NCBI RefSeq assembly: GCF_008369445.1
Contig: NZ_VTWH01000002.1
Location: 806,001-870,000 of the forward strand
DNA: 64,000 bases
Source: Aureimonas fodinaquatilis
GTDB lineage: Bacteria > Pseudomonadota > Alphaproteobacteria > Rhizobiales > Rhizobiaceae
Reading direction: 5' to 3'
This document shows, one piece after another, positions 1 through 8,419 of the stretch (position 1 is its first letter; the number at the start of each line of letters is the position of its first letter). The translations under genes were made by a program, and so were the position numbers. The notes beneath the pieces were generated by a model. The model worked only from the letters and a program-made list of their open reading frames with translations, made no database searches and had not been told where the DNA came from.

Positions 1-1
1 C

Positions 2-409
2 GGCACTCCCAACGAGGTGTATCTGCAGCCATCCAACAAGTTTGTTGCGACCTTTCTGGGTACGACAAATCTGATGCAGAGCAAGGTTCTTTCATCTGCC
101 GGATCGGAAGTCACTGTCATGATCGACGGCTGGGCAGCGCAAGTTTCTGACACCGGCGCTGTTAATCCCGGCGACGAGGTGCAGATAGCCGTCCGTCCGG
201 AAAACCTGCTGATCACCCGTGAGGGCAACGGCATCGCCGGAACCATCAGCGACATCATTTTTCAGGGCCATCGACTCATCGTGCTGTTCACCAGCCATGA
301 GGGCAAGGAATTGCGGTCATTCACCAGTCCATCACCTTTGGGCTTTTCCAAAGGTGATGCTGTCGTGGCCCGCTTTGCCTCCGACCACGCTTCGGTTCTC
401 TCTGCATAA
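2..409 (+). CDS. ABC transporter ATP-binding protein, C-terminal end (partial)
   Basis: This is the 3' end of a gene that begins before the window; the frame is open from base 2. The peptide begins GTPNEVYLQPSNKFVATFLG, the usual sequence just after the nucleotide-binding domain in ATPases of the PotA/UgpC/FbpC type, where it leads into the TOBE domain. Later, AVRPENLLI and the following beta-rich stretch match a TOBE_2 domain. Walker motifs would lie outside the window. By family it energises uptake of a small solute, perhaps a polyamine, sugar, iron or amino-acid derivative. The M24 hydrolase starts 41 bp after its stop on the same strand, so importer and hydrolase may form one catabolic operon. 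The substrate cannot be told from this fragment. Confidence 0.85.
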   Translation, partial: GTPNEVYLQPSNKFVATFLGTTNLMQSKVLSSAGSEVTVMIDGWAAQVSDTGAVNPGDEVQIAVRPENLLITREGNGIAGTISDIIFQGHRLIVLFTSHEGKELRSFTSPSPLGFSKGDAVVARFASDHASVLSA

Positions 410-449
410 AGCGACATCAACACTGATCAGGAAGGAAAGGAACCCGACC

Positions 450-1610
450 ATGCGACCGGAAACCCGAATTTTGAACGAGGCTCGACTTCACGCCAGGATG
501 GATGCGGACGGCATCGACATGCTGATCCTGCGTGGAAACGAGAATTCAAAATACCTTTCAGGATTTTTTCACAATGGCGGCCACCTGGCATATCGACCGT
601 TCTGCGTATTCTATTTCCGGGACCCAGCAATCAAACCGGCTTTTGTTGTGCCGGCAGTTGATCTTCACCTGGCCATGGACTCGACCTGGATAGAAGATGT
701 TCGCGCCTATGCAATGGCCGAGTTTTTCACCGACATTGACACTCATTTCTACGCCGATTTTGCCGAGGCGGCCCGCGCCATTCTTCAGGAACGCGGCGTT
801 AACAAAATGACCATCGGCACCGAAGGTGACAGCCTGCCCGCCGGCTTCAAACTGCAGCTTGAAAGCCTTTTGGCCGGCAACAGAATTGTTGATGTCAGCC
901 AGATGATGGAAATCGTTCGCATGGTGAAAACGCCGGAAGAAATACGGCGCATCAAGTTTGCCACCGACGTTACCATCACCGCTCACGCCGCTTTCCGCGA
1001 CGCTATTCGCATTGGATCCAAAGATTCGGATCTGTTGCGCGCCGCCTCTGGCTCAATGATGGAAAACGGCGCCCACGGCGTAAAATTCATCAATGTCGGC
1101 TGCGGCCCTGAAACCTCCTACGCCGCACACGCACCATTTCCGGTGGAGAAAATCATTGAACATGGCGACTTTGTCAAAGTCGATATGGGCGCATTTTACT
1201 ACGGCTATGGCGCGGATTTTGTCCGTTCCTACTTTGTTGGCGACACCACCCAGCGCCATAAAGACATATGGAAATGGCTGAACGAAGTTCAGATGGAACT
1301 GGGCATGAGCCTGCGCGCAGGCATGACCGGCGGCGAGGCATTTGACCGTGGATATGCGATGATCGACAAATATCTTCCGAAATTTCCGAGAGAGTTTGTT
1401 GGCCATGGCATCGGCATCGGCGCTCATGAACCGCCGCGGATGAACGCCGTTAACCGGACCGTTCTGGAACCAGGCACGGTGTATTGCATCGAGTACAGCT
1501 ACTACCATGATGGTTGCCGGCACCACACCGAAGAGACATTTCTGTTAACGGAAAATGGAGTGGAATGCTGGACTGAAAGTTGCCCGCGGGATTTGATCGT
1601 CAAGGTCTAG
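450..1610 (+). CDS. M24 family metallopeptidase-like hydrolase (Xaa-Pro dipeptidase / creatinase fold)
   Basis: A protein of 386 residues with a pita-bread fold. The five metal ligands of M24 enzymes are readable: D245 and D256 (VDMGAF...GAD, 11 apart as in methionine aminopeptidase), H319 in GHGIGIGAHE, E348 in CIEYS, and E361 in TEETFLLT. The N-terminal half (about 1-150) resembles the creatinase N-domain. The ATG at 450 is chosen because GGAAGGAAAGG precedes it; a longer open frame to 219 lies inside the upstream ABC gene. Family members cleave Xaa-Pro dipeptides, creatine or N-acetylated ectoine derivatives. Position after an importer gene suggests it cleaves the imported compound. The exact substrate is unknown. 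Confidence 0.85.
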   Translation: MRPETRILNEARLHARMDADGIDMLILRGNENSKYLSGFFHNGGHLAYRPFCVFYFRDPAIKPAFVVPAVDLHLAMDSTWIEDVRAYAMAEFFTDIDTHFYADFAEAARAILQERGVNKMTIGTEGDSLPAGFKLQLESLLAGNRIVDVSQMMEIVRMVKTPEEIRRIKFATDVTITAHAAFRDAIRIGSKDSDLLRAASGSMMENGAHGVKFINVGCGPETSYAAHAPFPVEKIIEHGDFVKVDMGAFYYGYGADFVRSYFVGDTTQRHKDIWKWLNEVQMELGMSLRAGMTGGEAFDRGYAMIDKYLPKFPREFVGHGIGIGAHEPPRMNAVNRTVLEPGTVYCIEYSYYHDGCRHHTEETFLLTENGVECWTESCPRDLIVKV

Positions 1611-1631
1611 ATCTGTCTCTAGATTGTTTTT
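1606..1631 (+). terminator. Weak intrinsic terminator candidate after the M24 gene
   Basis: Two TCTAGA hexamers (1606-1611 and 1618-1623) can pair around a six-base loop and are followed by TTGTTTTT. The M24 stop codon lies in the left arm. The stem is AT-rich, so termination would be weak. The next gene converges from the other strand. Confidence 0.45.
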
Positions 1632-1712
1632 AAAACAAATCCTTATCAGAGATATTTGACCCAGTTAACAAGTCTGCCGGAAGCGGAATTCCGCGTGCGG
1701 CAGGCTGGACTG

Positions 1713-2531
1713 CTAGATTGGCAGGCAGTTCCGCAATTCCTGCCAGCTTTGGGCATCCGGTGCGCACAGCACCCCGCCGCTGATGTGCGTGGGCAGGTAG
1801 CGAGAGCCATCCAGCCGCCGCACATAGCCACCCGACTCCTCAACCATCAGTGCGCCTGCCAGATGATCCCACGGCATCAGCCGCCAGTAGAACAGATAAT
1901 GCAGCGCGCCAGACGCAGCCAAACGGTATTCCTGAGCCGCCGCCCGGTAGCTGCACAGGATTCTGGTTTCGGCGAAACCGGCCAGAAGCTTGCGCCGTTC
2001 AGTCAGTGAAAACTGGCTGGTGGATGCAGCGCCGACCATTTCGGCAACCGGCACCGGCGACGCATAATGCTGTCGCACCGACGCTCCACCTGTTTGCCAG
2101 ACATATGTGCCTGCACCGCGCTCGGCCATGATAAAATCATCGCCCATCGGGTCGTAGATTATACCACCGACCAACTCACCCCTGCGCACCACCGCCGCCA
2201 TGACACCGAAGACCGGAGACCCCGCAGCAAAATTGGCGGTGCCATCGATCGGGTCCACGACAATTGCCAGATCGCATTCCGCAACTTTCTCAATCAGTTC
2301 CGGTGTGGCCGAAACTCCCTCTTCGCCTATGAAGACTGCCTGTGGAAAAGCCGATGCACATTCCCGACTGATCAGCAGTTCCGCGCGCTCGTCAGCCTCG
2401 GTAACCAGATCCACAGCAGAGGTTTTTTCACGAATGTCGCCCGCCGCCAGACGGCGAAAACGAGGCATGATCTCCGCCTTGGCAGCACTGCGCAAAATTT
2501 CTGCCAGACGAACAATATCAAACTCAGACAC
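1713..2531 (-). CDS. Inositol monophosphatase family protein
   Basis: A protein of 272 residues of the IMPase/FBPase superfamily of Mg-dependent, Li-sensitive phosphatases. The three diagnostic motifs are present in order: FIGEEG (metal ligand Glu), VVDPIDGTANF (the DPIDGT signature), and WDHLAGALMVEESGG (the WDxAAG signature near the C terminus). All metal-binding acids seem intact, so it should be active. Substrates in the family include inositol phosphate, histidinol phosphate and 3'-phosphoadenosine 5'-phosphate; this cannot be decided here. The start is a GTG only 2 bp after the ttcA stop, so the two genes are probably translationally coupled. Confidence 0.9.
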   Translation of the reverse strand: MSEFDIVRLAEILRSAAKAEIMPRFRRLAAGDIREKTSAVDLVTEADERAELLISRECASAFPQAVFIGEEGVSATPELIEKVAECDLAIVVDPIDGTANFAAGSPVFGVMAAVVRRGELVGGIIYDPMGDDFIMAERGAGTYVWQTGGASVRQHYASPVPVAEMVGAASTSQFSLTERRKLLAGFAETRILCSYRAAAQEYRLAASGALHYLFYWRLMPWDHLAGALMVEESGGYVRRLDGSRYLPTHISGGVLCAPDAQSWQELRNCLPI

Positions 2532-2533
2532 AG

Positions 2534-3421
2534 CTATTCCTCGGAACGGGGAGAAAGCGACTGGAAATCGAACAGTCGCGGATCCAGCAAATGGCTCGGG
2601 TTCACATGGGCCAACGCCTTGCCGATCGTTTCCTTTCGGCCGGGAAACTGCCTTTCCATGTTACTTAGAAAGGCTTTCAGCGCGTTGCGCTGCAAGCCAT
2701 CCTGACTGCCGCAAAGGTCGCAAGGAATGATTGGAAAGGCCATCGCCTGCGAAAATTTCGCGAGGTCCGCTTCTGTCGAGTGGATGAGCGGGCGAAGCAC
2801 CAGAATATCGCCCTCATCGTTCAAAAGCTTTGCTGGCATGGCCGCCATTTTGCCGCCATGGAACAGATTGAGAAAAAATGTCTCCAGGCTGTCATCGAGA
2901 TGGTGGCCAAGGACCAGCGCCTCGCATCCCTCTTCCCTTGCCACCCGGTAGAGATTGCCTCGTCGCAAGCGGGAACATAACGAGCAATAGGTCGCCCCTG
3001 CGGGCATTTTTTCTTTCACTACGCTATAGGTATCGCGATACTCTATGCGATGCGCAATGCCGTGCCGGGTCAGAAATTCCGGCAAGATATGTTTGGGAAA
3101 ACCCGGCTGCCCCTGGTCAAGGTTGCAGGCCAGAATATCCACAGGCAGAAGACCGCGCCATTTCATATCCATCAGCAGCGCCAGAAGGCTGTAGGAATCC
3201 TTGCCGCCAGAAATGCCCACCAGCCAGCGCGCACCGGGCCGAGCCATCGCATATCTGGAGATGCTTTCCCGCACTTCCCGCAGAAGGCGTTTTCTCAGCT
3301 TTTTGAATGCAACACTGGTCGGTGCCTGCGCAAAAAGTGATGGTCCGCCGTCAACCTCTGCCTCATCCGCCAACGGATTTTCCGCCAATGCATCATCCAA
3401 CATGCTTCGCGCCTCCGGCAT
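2534..3421 (-). CDS. ttcA: tRNA 2-thiocytidine(32) synthetase TtcA
   Basis: A protein of 295 residues, typical of TtcA. It has the PP-loop ATP pyrophosphatase motif [12 protein letters not shown], the paired cysteines in [15 protein letters not shown], and the third cysteine region [14 protein letters not shown]; in TtcA these hold a [4Fe-4S] cluster. The enzyme uses ATP and persulfide sulfur to make 2-thiocytidine at position 32 of certain tRNAs. The first 40 residues are a variable extension; an internal ATG at residue 7 is an alternative start. It precedes the inositol-phosphatase-like gene in a two-gene leftward unit. Confidence 0.93.
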   Translation of the reverse strand: MPEARSMLDDALAENPLADEAEVDGGPSLFAQAPTSVAFKKLRKRLLREVRESISRYAMARPGARWLVGISGGKDSYSLLALLMDMKWRGLLPVDILACNLDQGQPGFPKHILPEFLTRHGIAHRIEYRDTYSVVKEKMPAGATYCSLCSRLRRGNLYRVAREEGCEALVLGHHLDDSLETFFLNLFHGGKMAAMPAKLLNDEGDILVLRPLIHSTEADLAKFSQAMAFPIIPCDLCGSQDGLQRNALKAFLSNMERQFPGRKETIGKALAHVNPSHLLDPRLFDFQSLSPRSEE

Positions 3422-3451
3422 TCTGTTTCATGCGGCTTTTAAAGCATGTCC

Positions 3452-3525
3452 GCTGATCTTTCGATCTCCCGGAGCGCTCTAACCTGATTTGTCGCATTGT
3501 CCCGCTGTTGGAACAATTTGCGTTT
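3452..3525. repeat. Diverged intergenic repeat, copy A
   Basis: This stretch shares the core GATCTTTCGATC, then a TTTGTCGCATT segment and a GGAACAATT segment, in the same order and spacing as copy B at 3616-3690. It lies between ttcA and rpsD. Such short AT/GC-mixed intergenic repeats containing an AGCGCTCTA motif are common in rhizobial genomes. Confidence 0.55.
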
Positions 3526-3544
3526 GAGAGGACAAAGCTCTCAA

Positions 3545-3578
3545 TACAAAAACAAAAGGCCACCCGAAGGCAGCCTTT
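3545..3578 (-). terminator. Rho-independent terminator for rpsD
   Basis: Read on the minus strand, AAAGGCTGCC pairs with GGTGGCCTTT around a TTCG tetraloop (10 bp with two G-T wobbles), followed by TTGTTTTTG. It lies about 125 bp after the rpsD stop and closes that transcript. UUCG loops with T tails are typical strong intrinsic terminators. Confidence 0.85.
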
Positions 3579-3615
3579 CGCGAAACCATGTAGCAACTCT
3601 GGTGATGAGAGCCAT

Positions 3616-3690
3616 TGATGATCTTTCGATCGCCGCAAGCCTCCAACTCTCTGTTTGCCGCATTACCCCTGGCTGAAACAATTCTGTTTC
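3616..3690. repeat. Diverged intergenic repeat, copy B
   Basis: Direct, imperfect partner of copy A at 3452-3525: the shared blocks are GATCTTTCGATC, TTTGCCGCATT and a GAAACAATT segment. This copy can also fold, because GGCTGAAACA at 3671-3680 faces TGTTTCAACC at 3685-3694. It lies between the rpsD stop and the rpsD terminator, so it is probably transcribed. Confidence 0.55.
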
Positions 3691-3703
3691 AACCGGAAAT
3701 GCT

Positions 3704-4321
3704 TTAACGCGAGTAGAATTCGACCACCAGGTTTGGTTCCATCTGCACCGGATACGGCACATCGCCCAGGCCAGGAATGCGGTTATATGTAGCGACCATC
3801 TTGTTATGATCAGCTTCGATATAATCCGGCACATCACGCTCGGCGAGTTGCACAGAATCCATAACAATGGTCAGCTGCTTCGACTTCTGACGCACTTCAA
3901 TCACGTCACCCGCCTTGCAGCGGTATGAACCGATATTGGTGCGAACGCCATTTACGTTAACGTGGCCGTGGTTGATGAACTGACGTGCAGCAAAAACCGT
4001 TGGCACGAACTTGGCACGGTAGACAATCGCGTCCAGACGCGATTCCAGCAGGCCGATCAGGTTTTCCGACGTATCACCACGACGGCGAGCCGCCTCTTCG
4101 TAGGTGCGGCGGAACTGCTTTTCCGACACATCACCATAATAGCCCTTGAGCTTCTGCTTGGCGCGCAACTGCGTACCAAAGTCGGAAAGCTTGGACTTGC
4201 GGCGCTGACCATGCTGGCCAGGACCGTATTGGCGACGGTTAACCGGAGATTTCGGGCGACCCCAGATGTTTTCGCCCAGGCGGCGGTCGATTTTGTATTT
4301 CGACGATTCGCGCTTGCTCAT
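3704..4321 (-). CDS. rpsD: 30S ribosomal protein S4
   Basis: A protein of 205 residues, the normal length for alphaproteobacterial S4. It starts [20 protein letters not shown], then has the N-terminal S4 domain with [13 protein letters not shown], and an S4 RNA-binding domain ([19 protein letters not shown]...HVNVNG) in the second half. S4 binds 16S rRNA first in assembly of the small-subunit body and contributes to decoding fidelity. It stands alone here rather than in the alpha operon, which is usual for Hyphomicrobiales. A strong terminator follows at 3545-3578. Confidence 0.98.
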   Translation of the reverse strand: MSKRESSKYKIDRRLGENIWGRPKSPVNRRQYGPGQHGQRRKSKLSDFGTQLRAKQKLKGYYGDVSEKQFRRTYEEAARRRGDTSENLIGLLESRLDAIVYRAKFVPTVFAARQFINHGHVNVNGVRTNIGSYRCKAGDVIEVRQKSKQLTIVMDSVQLAERDVPDYIEADHNKMVATYNRIPGLGDVPYPVQMEPNLVVEFYSR

Positions 4322-4440
4322 CGCATTTCCTTATGATGAACCACCCGGACAAACCATTTTGACCGGGTAAGGAAACGCGCCCTCCTTTGCCCTTGTTTAA
4401 GGGGCTGACAGACCAGCACCAAGGCTGCTCACGGGACACG

Positions 4441-4471
4441 TAAAAAACCGGCGGATTTTGAAGCCCGCCGA
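4441..4471 (-). terminator. Rho-independent terminator after the YqaE-like gene
   Basis: On the minus strand CGGCGG (4465-4470) pairs perfectly with CCGCCG (4449-4454) around a ten-base loop and is followed by G and six T residues. It lies 35 bp after the stop of the small membrane-protein gene and separates it from rpsD. Confidence 0.85.
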
Positions 4472-4505
4472 TGCAGCGTTTCTCTAGAAGAATGGCCTGC
4501 CCATG

Positions 4506-4688
4506 TCAACCAGACAGGGTGCGCTGCCCCTGCCGGCGCGAAATGAACCAGACAGCGTGCACGACACCCGGGATGTAGCCAAGCAGCGTCAGAAGCAGAT
4601 TGATCCAGAAGTGCTTGCCAAGCCCGGTGGTCAGGAAAACCGCAAGCGGCGGAATGAAGATGGCGATGACGATACGCAAAAGGTCCAT
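4506..4688 (-). CDS. YqaE/Pmp3 family small membrane protein
   Basis: A protein of 60 residues with two hydrophobic segments, the classic Pmp3 layout: MDLLRIVIAIFIPPLAVFL, then a glycine-rich turn (TTGLGKHFWINLLLTLLGY), then IPGVVHAVWFISR. Family members are inner-membrane proteolipids linked to membrane potential and stress; the bacterial role is poorly defined. The ATG at 4688 is preceded by AGGAACAAA. It has its own intrinsic terminator, so it is monocistronic, transcribed toward rpsD. Confidence 0.9.
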   Translation of the reverse strand: MDLLRIVIAIFIPPLAVFLTTGLGKHFWINLLLTLLGYIPGVVHAVWFISRRQGQRTLSG

Positions 4689-4780
4689 TTTGTTCCTGCC
4701 ATGGAAGTTATTCGATACTGACCCAGATATGGGTACAAAGCACAGCTTTCCAAGAGTTGAAGCCACAAATGGAGCAGCGG

Positions 4781-5290
4781 ATGGCGTACAAATGCACAAT
4801 TGCACTGGTCACGTTTGCCGCCTTGGCTGGAACGGCCTACGCGCAGGCAAACAATTCCTATCTGCAACGGTTTGAAGGGCAGTTTCGCGGTGGCGGCACA
4901 GTCCAGCGCGATGTGGACCCAAGCCCGCGCCGCGTGACGTGCACTCTCGATGGGCAGTTGCAGGGAGCAAATGCTCTGGCAATTCAGGGAACCTGCCGTG
5001 CGGCGGTCATCTTTACCCGGCGCATCGGTGCAGATATTCGCTTCGACCCGGCCAGCAACAGTTTTTCCGGCATTTATACAGGCTCAACCACCGGCCCTGC
5101 CCAGCTTTCCAATGGGCGGCTGCAAAACAATCAGCTCGTGTTTGATCTGACCTATGCCAAGGCTGTCTATGGTGACCGCAATGCCACCATGAAGATCAAC
5201 AATGCCGGCGATGGGAAACTGTCGATGATCGTAACCGACCAGATCAACGGCCAGACCACACAAACGTCTGCCATTTCCTTACAAAAATAA
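4781..5290 (+). CDS. Secreted protein of unknown function
   Basis: A protein of 169 residues with an apparent Sec signal peptide: charged start MAYK, a hydrophobic core, and a TAYAQA-type cleavage site near residue 23. The mature part is beta-strand-like and rich in Asn, Gln and Thr, with two cysteines (CTLDG and GTCRA) that could form a disulfide in the periplasm. The ATG at 4781 is chosen because GGAG ends 6 bases before it; upstream TTG (4757) and ATG (4769) are alternatives. It converges on murI with only 7 bp between stops. I recognise no function. Confidence 0.75.
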   Translation: MAYKCTIALVTFAALAGTAYAQANNSYLQRFEGQFRGGGTVQRDVDPSPRRVTCTLDGQLQGANALAIQGTCRAAVIFTRRIGADIRFDPASNSFSGIYTGSTTGPAQLSNGRLQNNQLVFDLTYAKAVYGDRNATMKINNAGDGKLSMIVTDQINGQTTQTSAISLQK

Positions 5291-5297
5291 GGCAAAG

Positions 5298-6077
5298 TCA
5301 GCAGTGCAGACCAAAGCCGTGAATGAGGCGGCGCGTGGTGTAGTCCGGATGCCCTGCGGTGAACACTGCAAGATCAAAACCCTCCGGAAGTGTTGATGGC
5401 GCGCCCGTCATCAGCTTCCCCGCCTGACGGGCAATGGCCTCTGCCGGGTCAAGCCAGTCCACCGGCCAGGGCGCCACTTTTCGAAACGCATTGGTCAAAA
5501 ACGGGTAATGCGTGCACGCCAGAACCACAATGTCTGTTCGCCGCCCGTCCTTCTCCACAAATGCCGGGGCGATCTCCTGGTGGATTGCCGCCTCATCCAG
5601 CGCACCCCCGCGCAAATAGGCTTCTGCCATGGCAGCAAGCCGCACAGAGCCGACCAGTTGCACCTCACAATCCGCAGCGAAGCTTTCGATCAGGCCGCGC
5701 GTGTATTGCCGCTGCACAGTGCCAGGCGTTGCCAACACGCTGACCAGTCGCGATCGGGTTTGTTCCGCCGCGGGCTTGATCGCCGGTACCGTGCCGACGA
5801 AAGGAACGGCAAACCGTTCGCGAAGCTGGCTGAGAACCAATGTGGAAGCCGTGTTGCAGGCAATAACCACCAGTTGCGGCTGATGCGTTTCGAGCAGCCC
5901 TGCAAACAGGTCCAGAATCCGCGTTGCAAGAGCCTCTTCCTGCCAGTCTCCGTAAGGAAAGCCAGCATCATCTACTATGTACAGATAGCGTCGGTCCGGC
6001 ATTCTGACCCGCAACTCGCGCAGCACAGACAGGCCACCCAGGCCAGAGTCAAATACCAGAACCGGCCTGTCACTCAT
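5298..6077 (-). CDS. murI: Glutamate racemase
   Basis: A protein of 259 residues that interconverts L- and D-glutamate for peptidoglycan precursor synthesis. Catalytic motifs are clear: [15 protein letters not shown], the first cysteine in VIACNTAST, and the second cysteine in [10 protein letters not shown] with its neighbouring His. The start at 6077 overlaps the stop of the upstream trmJ gene (ATGAGTGA), pointing to translational coupling; an in-frame start 9 codons upstream is less likely. The trmJ-murI pair is a familiar neighbourhood in Hyphomicrobiales. Confidence 0.95.
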   Translation of the reverse strand: MSDRPVLVFDSGLGGLSVLRELRVRMPDRRYLYIVDDAGFPYGDWQEEALATRILDLFAGLLETHQPQLVVIACNTASTLVLSQLRERFAVPFVGTVPAIKPAAEQTRSRLVSVLATPGTVQRQYTRGLIESFAADCEVQLVGSVRLAAMAEAYLRGGALDEAAIHQEIAPAFVEKDGRRTDIVVLACTHYPFLTNAFRKVAPWPVDWLDPAEAIARQAGKLMTGAPSTLPEGFDLAVFTAGHPDYTTRRLIHGFGLHC

Positions 6078-6840
6078 CTTTGCCCGACCTTTTTTCAAAC
6101 GCACGAATAACGCCGCGCAATGCGCGCACCTCGGTATCGGAAAAACTCGCCCGGGTGAGCATGTTGCGCAAATTGTGCACCATCACATCACGCTTTTCCG
6201 GCGGAAAAAAGTAGCCGGTTTCGTCAAGCGCAGATTCAAGATGGTCAAAAAGCCGAAACAGGTCTTCCTTGCCCGCTGTGTTGATGACCGGGGCATAGAA
6301 ACGTGGCCTGCCCTCAAACAAGGTACCGGACTTCATCCACTCATAGCTCATCAACAACACGGCCTGCGCAATATTCAGTGAAGCAAACGCCGGGTTCACC
6401 GGAAACGTCACAATCTCGTCGGCCAGATCGACCTCTTCGTTGGAAAGGCCGAACCGCTCGCGGCCGAACAATATGCCGCAGCCATGCTGCGCTTCCATCC
6501 GCTCACGCATTTTACCGCTGGCAACGTCCGGCCCTATCACCGGTTTTGTTGAATAGCGTGGCCGTGCTGTTGTTGCCGCCACATAATTCAAGTCCGCAAT
6601 TGACTGCTCCACAGTGTCAAACACCTGCGCCGCAGCAATAACATGGTCGGCGCGGGAAGCCGCCGCAATGGCCTTTTCATTGGGCCAGCCATCACGCGGG
6701 GCAACAAGGCGCAAATCCGAAAGGCCAAAATTGGCCATGGCGCGCGCCACCATGCCGATGTTTTCGCCCAGTTGCGGCTCTACCAGAACGATCGCCGGCC
6801 CACCGGTGATCATGGTGCTATTTCTATCAGTTCCGGCCAC
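6070..6840 (-). CDS. trmJ: tRNA (cytidine/uridine-2'-O-)-methyltransferase, TrmJ type
   Basis: A SPOUT-class (TrmH superfamily) RNA methyltransferase of about 256 residues. The knot motifs are present in order: [32 protein letters not shown], and [16 protein letters not shown], a pattern typical of TrmJ, which 2'-O-methylates position 32 of tRNAs. The GTG at 6840 is chosen because GAGAGGA lies just before it and the peptide then begins AGTDRN as in rhizobial relatives; TTG at 6861 and ATG at 6813 are alternatives. With ttcA nearby, two genes of this region modify tRNA position 32. Confidence 0.9.
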   Translation of the reverse strand: MAGTDRNSTMITGGPAIVLVEPQLGENIGMVARAMANFGLSDLRLVAPRDGWPNEKAIAAASRADHVIAAAQVFDTVEQSIADLNYVAATTARPRYSTKPVIGPDVASGKMRERMEAQHGCGILFGRERFGLSNEEVDLADEIVTFPVNPAFASLNIAQAVLLMSYEWMKSGTLFEGRPRFYAPVINTAGKEDLFRLFDHLESALDETGYFFPPEKRDVMVHNLRNMLTRASFSDTEVRALRGVIRAFEKRSGKDE

Positions 6841-7017
6841 GCTGTCCTCTCTGCCTGTCAATTTTCGGGTGATAGCCCCTCTGCCGCTTGTGCGAAAGGG
6901 CGTGATTGAGGCCTATCCTTACTTTGCACCTGCGAAGGTCTTTGCTATAGCCCAACCAGACAGTCAGTCCGGCCACAACCGCGCGGCGGGGCTTCAACTC
7001 CCGGAGGGAAGGCATAG

Positions 7018-8229
7018 ATGGCGAAAATTAAGGTCGCAAACCCAGTCGTTGAACTCGACGGCGACGAAATGACCCGTATCATCTGGCATTTTATCAAAGA
7101 CAAGTTGATTCACCCCTATCTCGATATCGATCTTGAGTACTACGATCTCTCGGTCGAAAATCGCGATGCGACGGATGATCAGGTGACGATTGATGCCGCA
7201 AACGCCATTAAAAAGCACGGCGTGGGTGTAAAATGCGCAACCATCACCCCGGATGAAGCGCGCGTTGAAGAATTTGATCTGAAAAAGATGTGGAAGTCGC
7301 CTAACGGCACAATCCGCAACATTCTGGGCGGCGTCATCTTCCGTGAGCCCATCATCATGCAGAACGTTCCACGTCTCGTACCGGGCTGGACCCAGCCGAT
7401 TGTGGTTGGCCGCCATGCTTTTGGCGATCAGTATCGTGCAACGGATTTCAAATTTCCCGGCAAGGGCACCTTGTCGATCAAGTTTGTTGGCGAAGACGGC
7501 CAGACGATTGAACATGAGGTTTATCAGGCACCCAGCGCTGGTGTTGCCATGGCCATGTACAACCTGGACGATTCAATTCGCGATTTTGCCAGGGCCTCGC
7601 TGAACTATGGTCTGCAGCGCAACTTCCCCGTTTACCTTTCGACCAAGAACACCATTCTGAAAGTGTATGACGGACGCTTCAAGGACATTTTCCAGGAAGT
7701 TTATGACAACGAGTTCAAGGCTGAGTTTGAAAAGCGCAAGCTGACATACGAACACCGCCTGATCGATGACATGGTTGCTTCTGCGCTGAAATGGTCCGGC
7801 GGTTATGTCTGGGCGTGCAAAAACTATGATGGTGACGTGCAGTCCGATATCGTGGCGCAGGGCTTCGGCTCACTGGGCCTGATGACCTCGGTTCTGATGA
7901 CGCCGGATGGCAAGACAGTGGAAGCCGAAGCTGCGCACGGCACCGTGACGCGCCACTATCGCCAGCATCAGAAGGGGCAGGAAACGTCCACCAATTCCAT
8001 CGCCTCGATTTTTGCCTGGACACGTGGCCTTTCACACCGCGCCAAGCTGGACAACAATCCGGAACTGGCAAAGTTTGCCCAGACGCTTGAATCCGTTTGC
8101 ATTCAGACCGTCGAGTCCGGCCACATGACCAAGGATCTGGCTTTGCTGATTGGCCCGGATCAGCCATGGCTGTCCACCAGCGGCTTCCTCGATAAAGTCG
8201 ACGAAAATCTGCAAAAGGCCATGGCCTGA
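7018..8229 (+). CDS. icd: Isocitrate dehydrogenase, NADP-dependent
   Basis: A protein of 403 residues of the eukaryotic-like (type II) homodimeric NADP-IDH subfamily found in alphaproteobacteria. Signatures include [16 protein letters not shown] at the start, the substrate-binding segment [12 protein letters not shown], and the metal/substrate region [16 protein letters not shown] followed by [14 protein letters not shown]. It converts isocitrate to 2-oxoglutarate in the TCA cycle and yields NADPH. GGAGG and GAAGG precede the ATG. It is divergent from trmJ, with about 177 bp between, and ends in a strong terminator. Confidence 0.97.
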   Translation: MAKIKVANPVVELDGDEMTRIIWHFIKDKLIHPYLDIDLEYYDLSVENRDATDDQVTIDAANAIKKHGVGVKCATITPDEARVEEFDLKKMWKSPNGTIRNILGGVIFREPIIMQNVPRLVPGWTQPIVVGRHAFGDQYRATDFKFPGKGTLSIKFVGEDGQTIEHEVYQAPSAGVAMAMYNLDDSIRDFARASLNYGLQRNFPVYLSTKNTILKVYDGRFKDIFQEVYDNEFKAEFEKRKLTYEHRLIDDMVASALKWSGGYVWACKNYDGDVQSDIVAQGFGSLGLMTSVLMTPDGKTVEAEAAHGTVTRHYRQHQKGQETSTNSIASIFAWTRGLSHRAKLDNNPELAKFAQTLESVCIQTVESGHMTKDLALLIGPDQPWLSTSGFLDKVDENLQKAMA

Positions 8230-8241
8230 TCGGAAATGAAG

Positions 8242-8272
8242 CAGGGGCGGTCTACCGCCCCTGTTGCTTTTT
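8242..8272 (+). terminator. Rho-independent terminator after icd
   Basis: A 9-bp perfect stem CAGGGGCGG / CCGCCCCTG with a TCTA loop is followed by TTGCTTTTTT. It begins 13 bp after the icd stop. Confidence 0.93.
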
Positions 8273-8419
8273 AAGGGCCGCTTGGGTCCGGAAGAAAGGA
8301 TTTTGCGCCTCAGGCTCTGGTTGGAGAGCTTTTGACCATGCTGCCCCGGGCATAGGGATGGCTGTTTCTTGTTTGTCTGCCTCAAGTGCTTGAAATTACC
8401 GGTACGATTTGTAACGGAC

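Noticed and set aside
219-449. N-terminal extension of the M24 hydrolase by 77 codons
   Set aside because: It lies inside the upstream ABC gene in another frame, and a good ribosome-binding site marks the ATG at 450.
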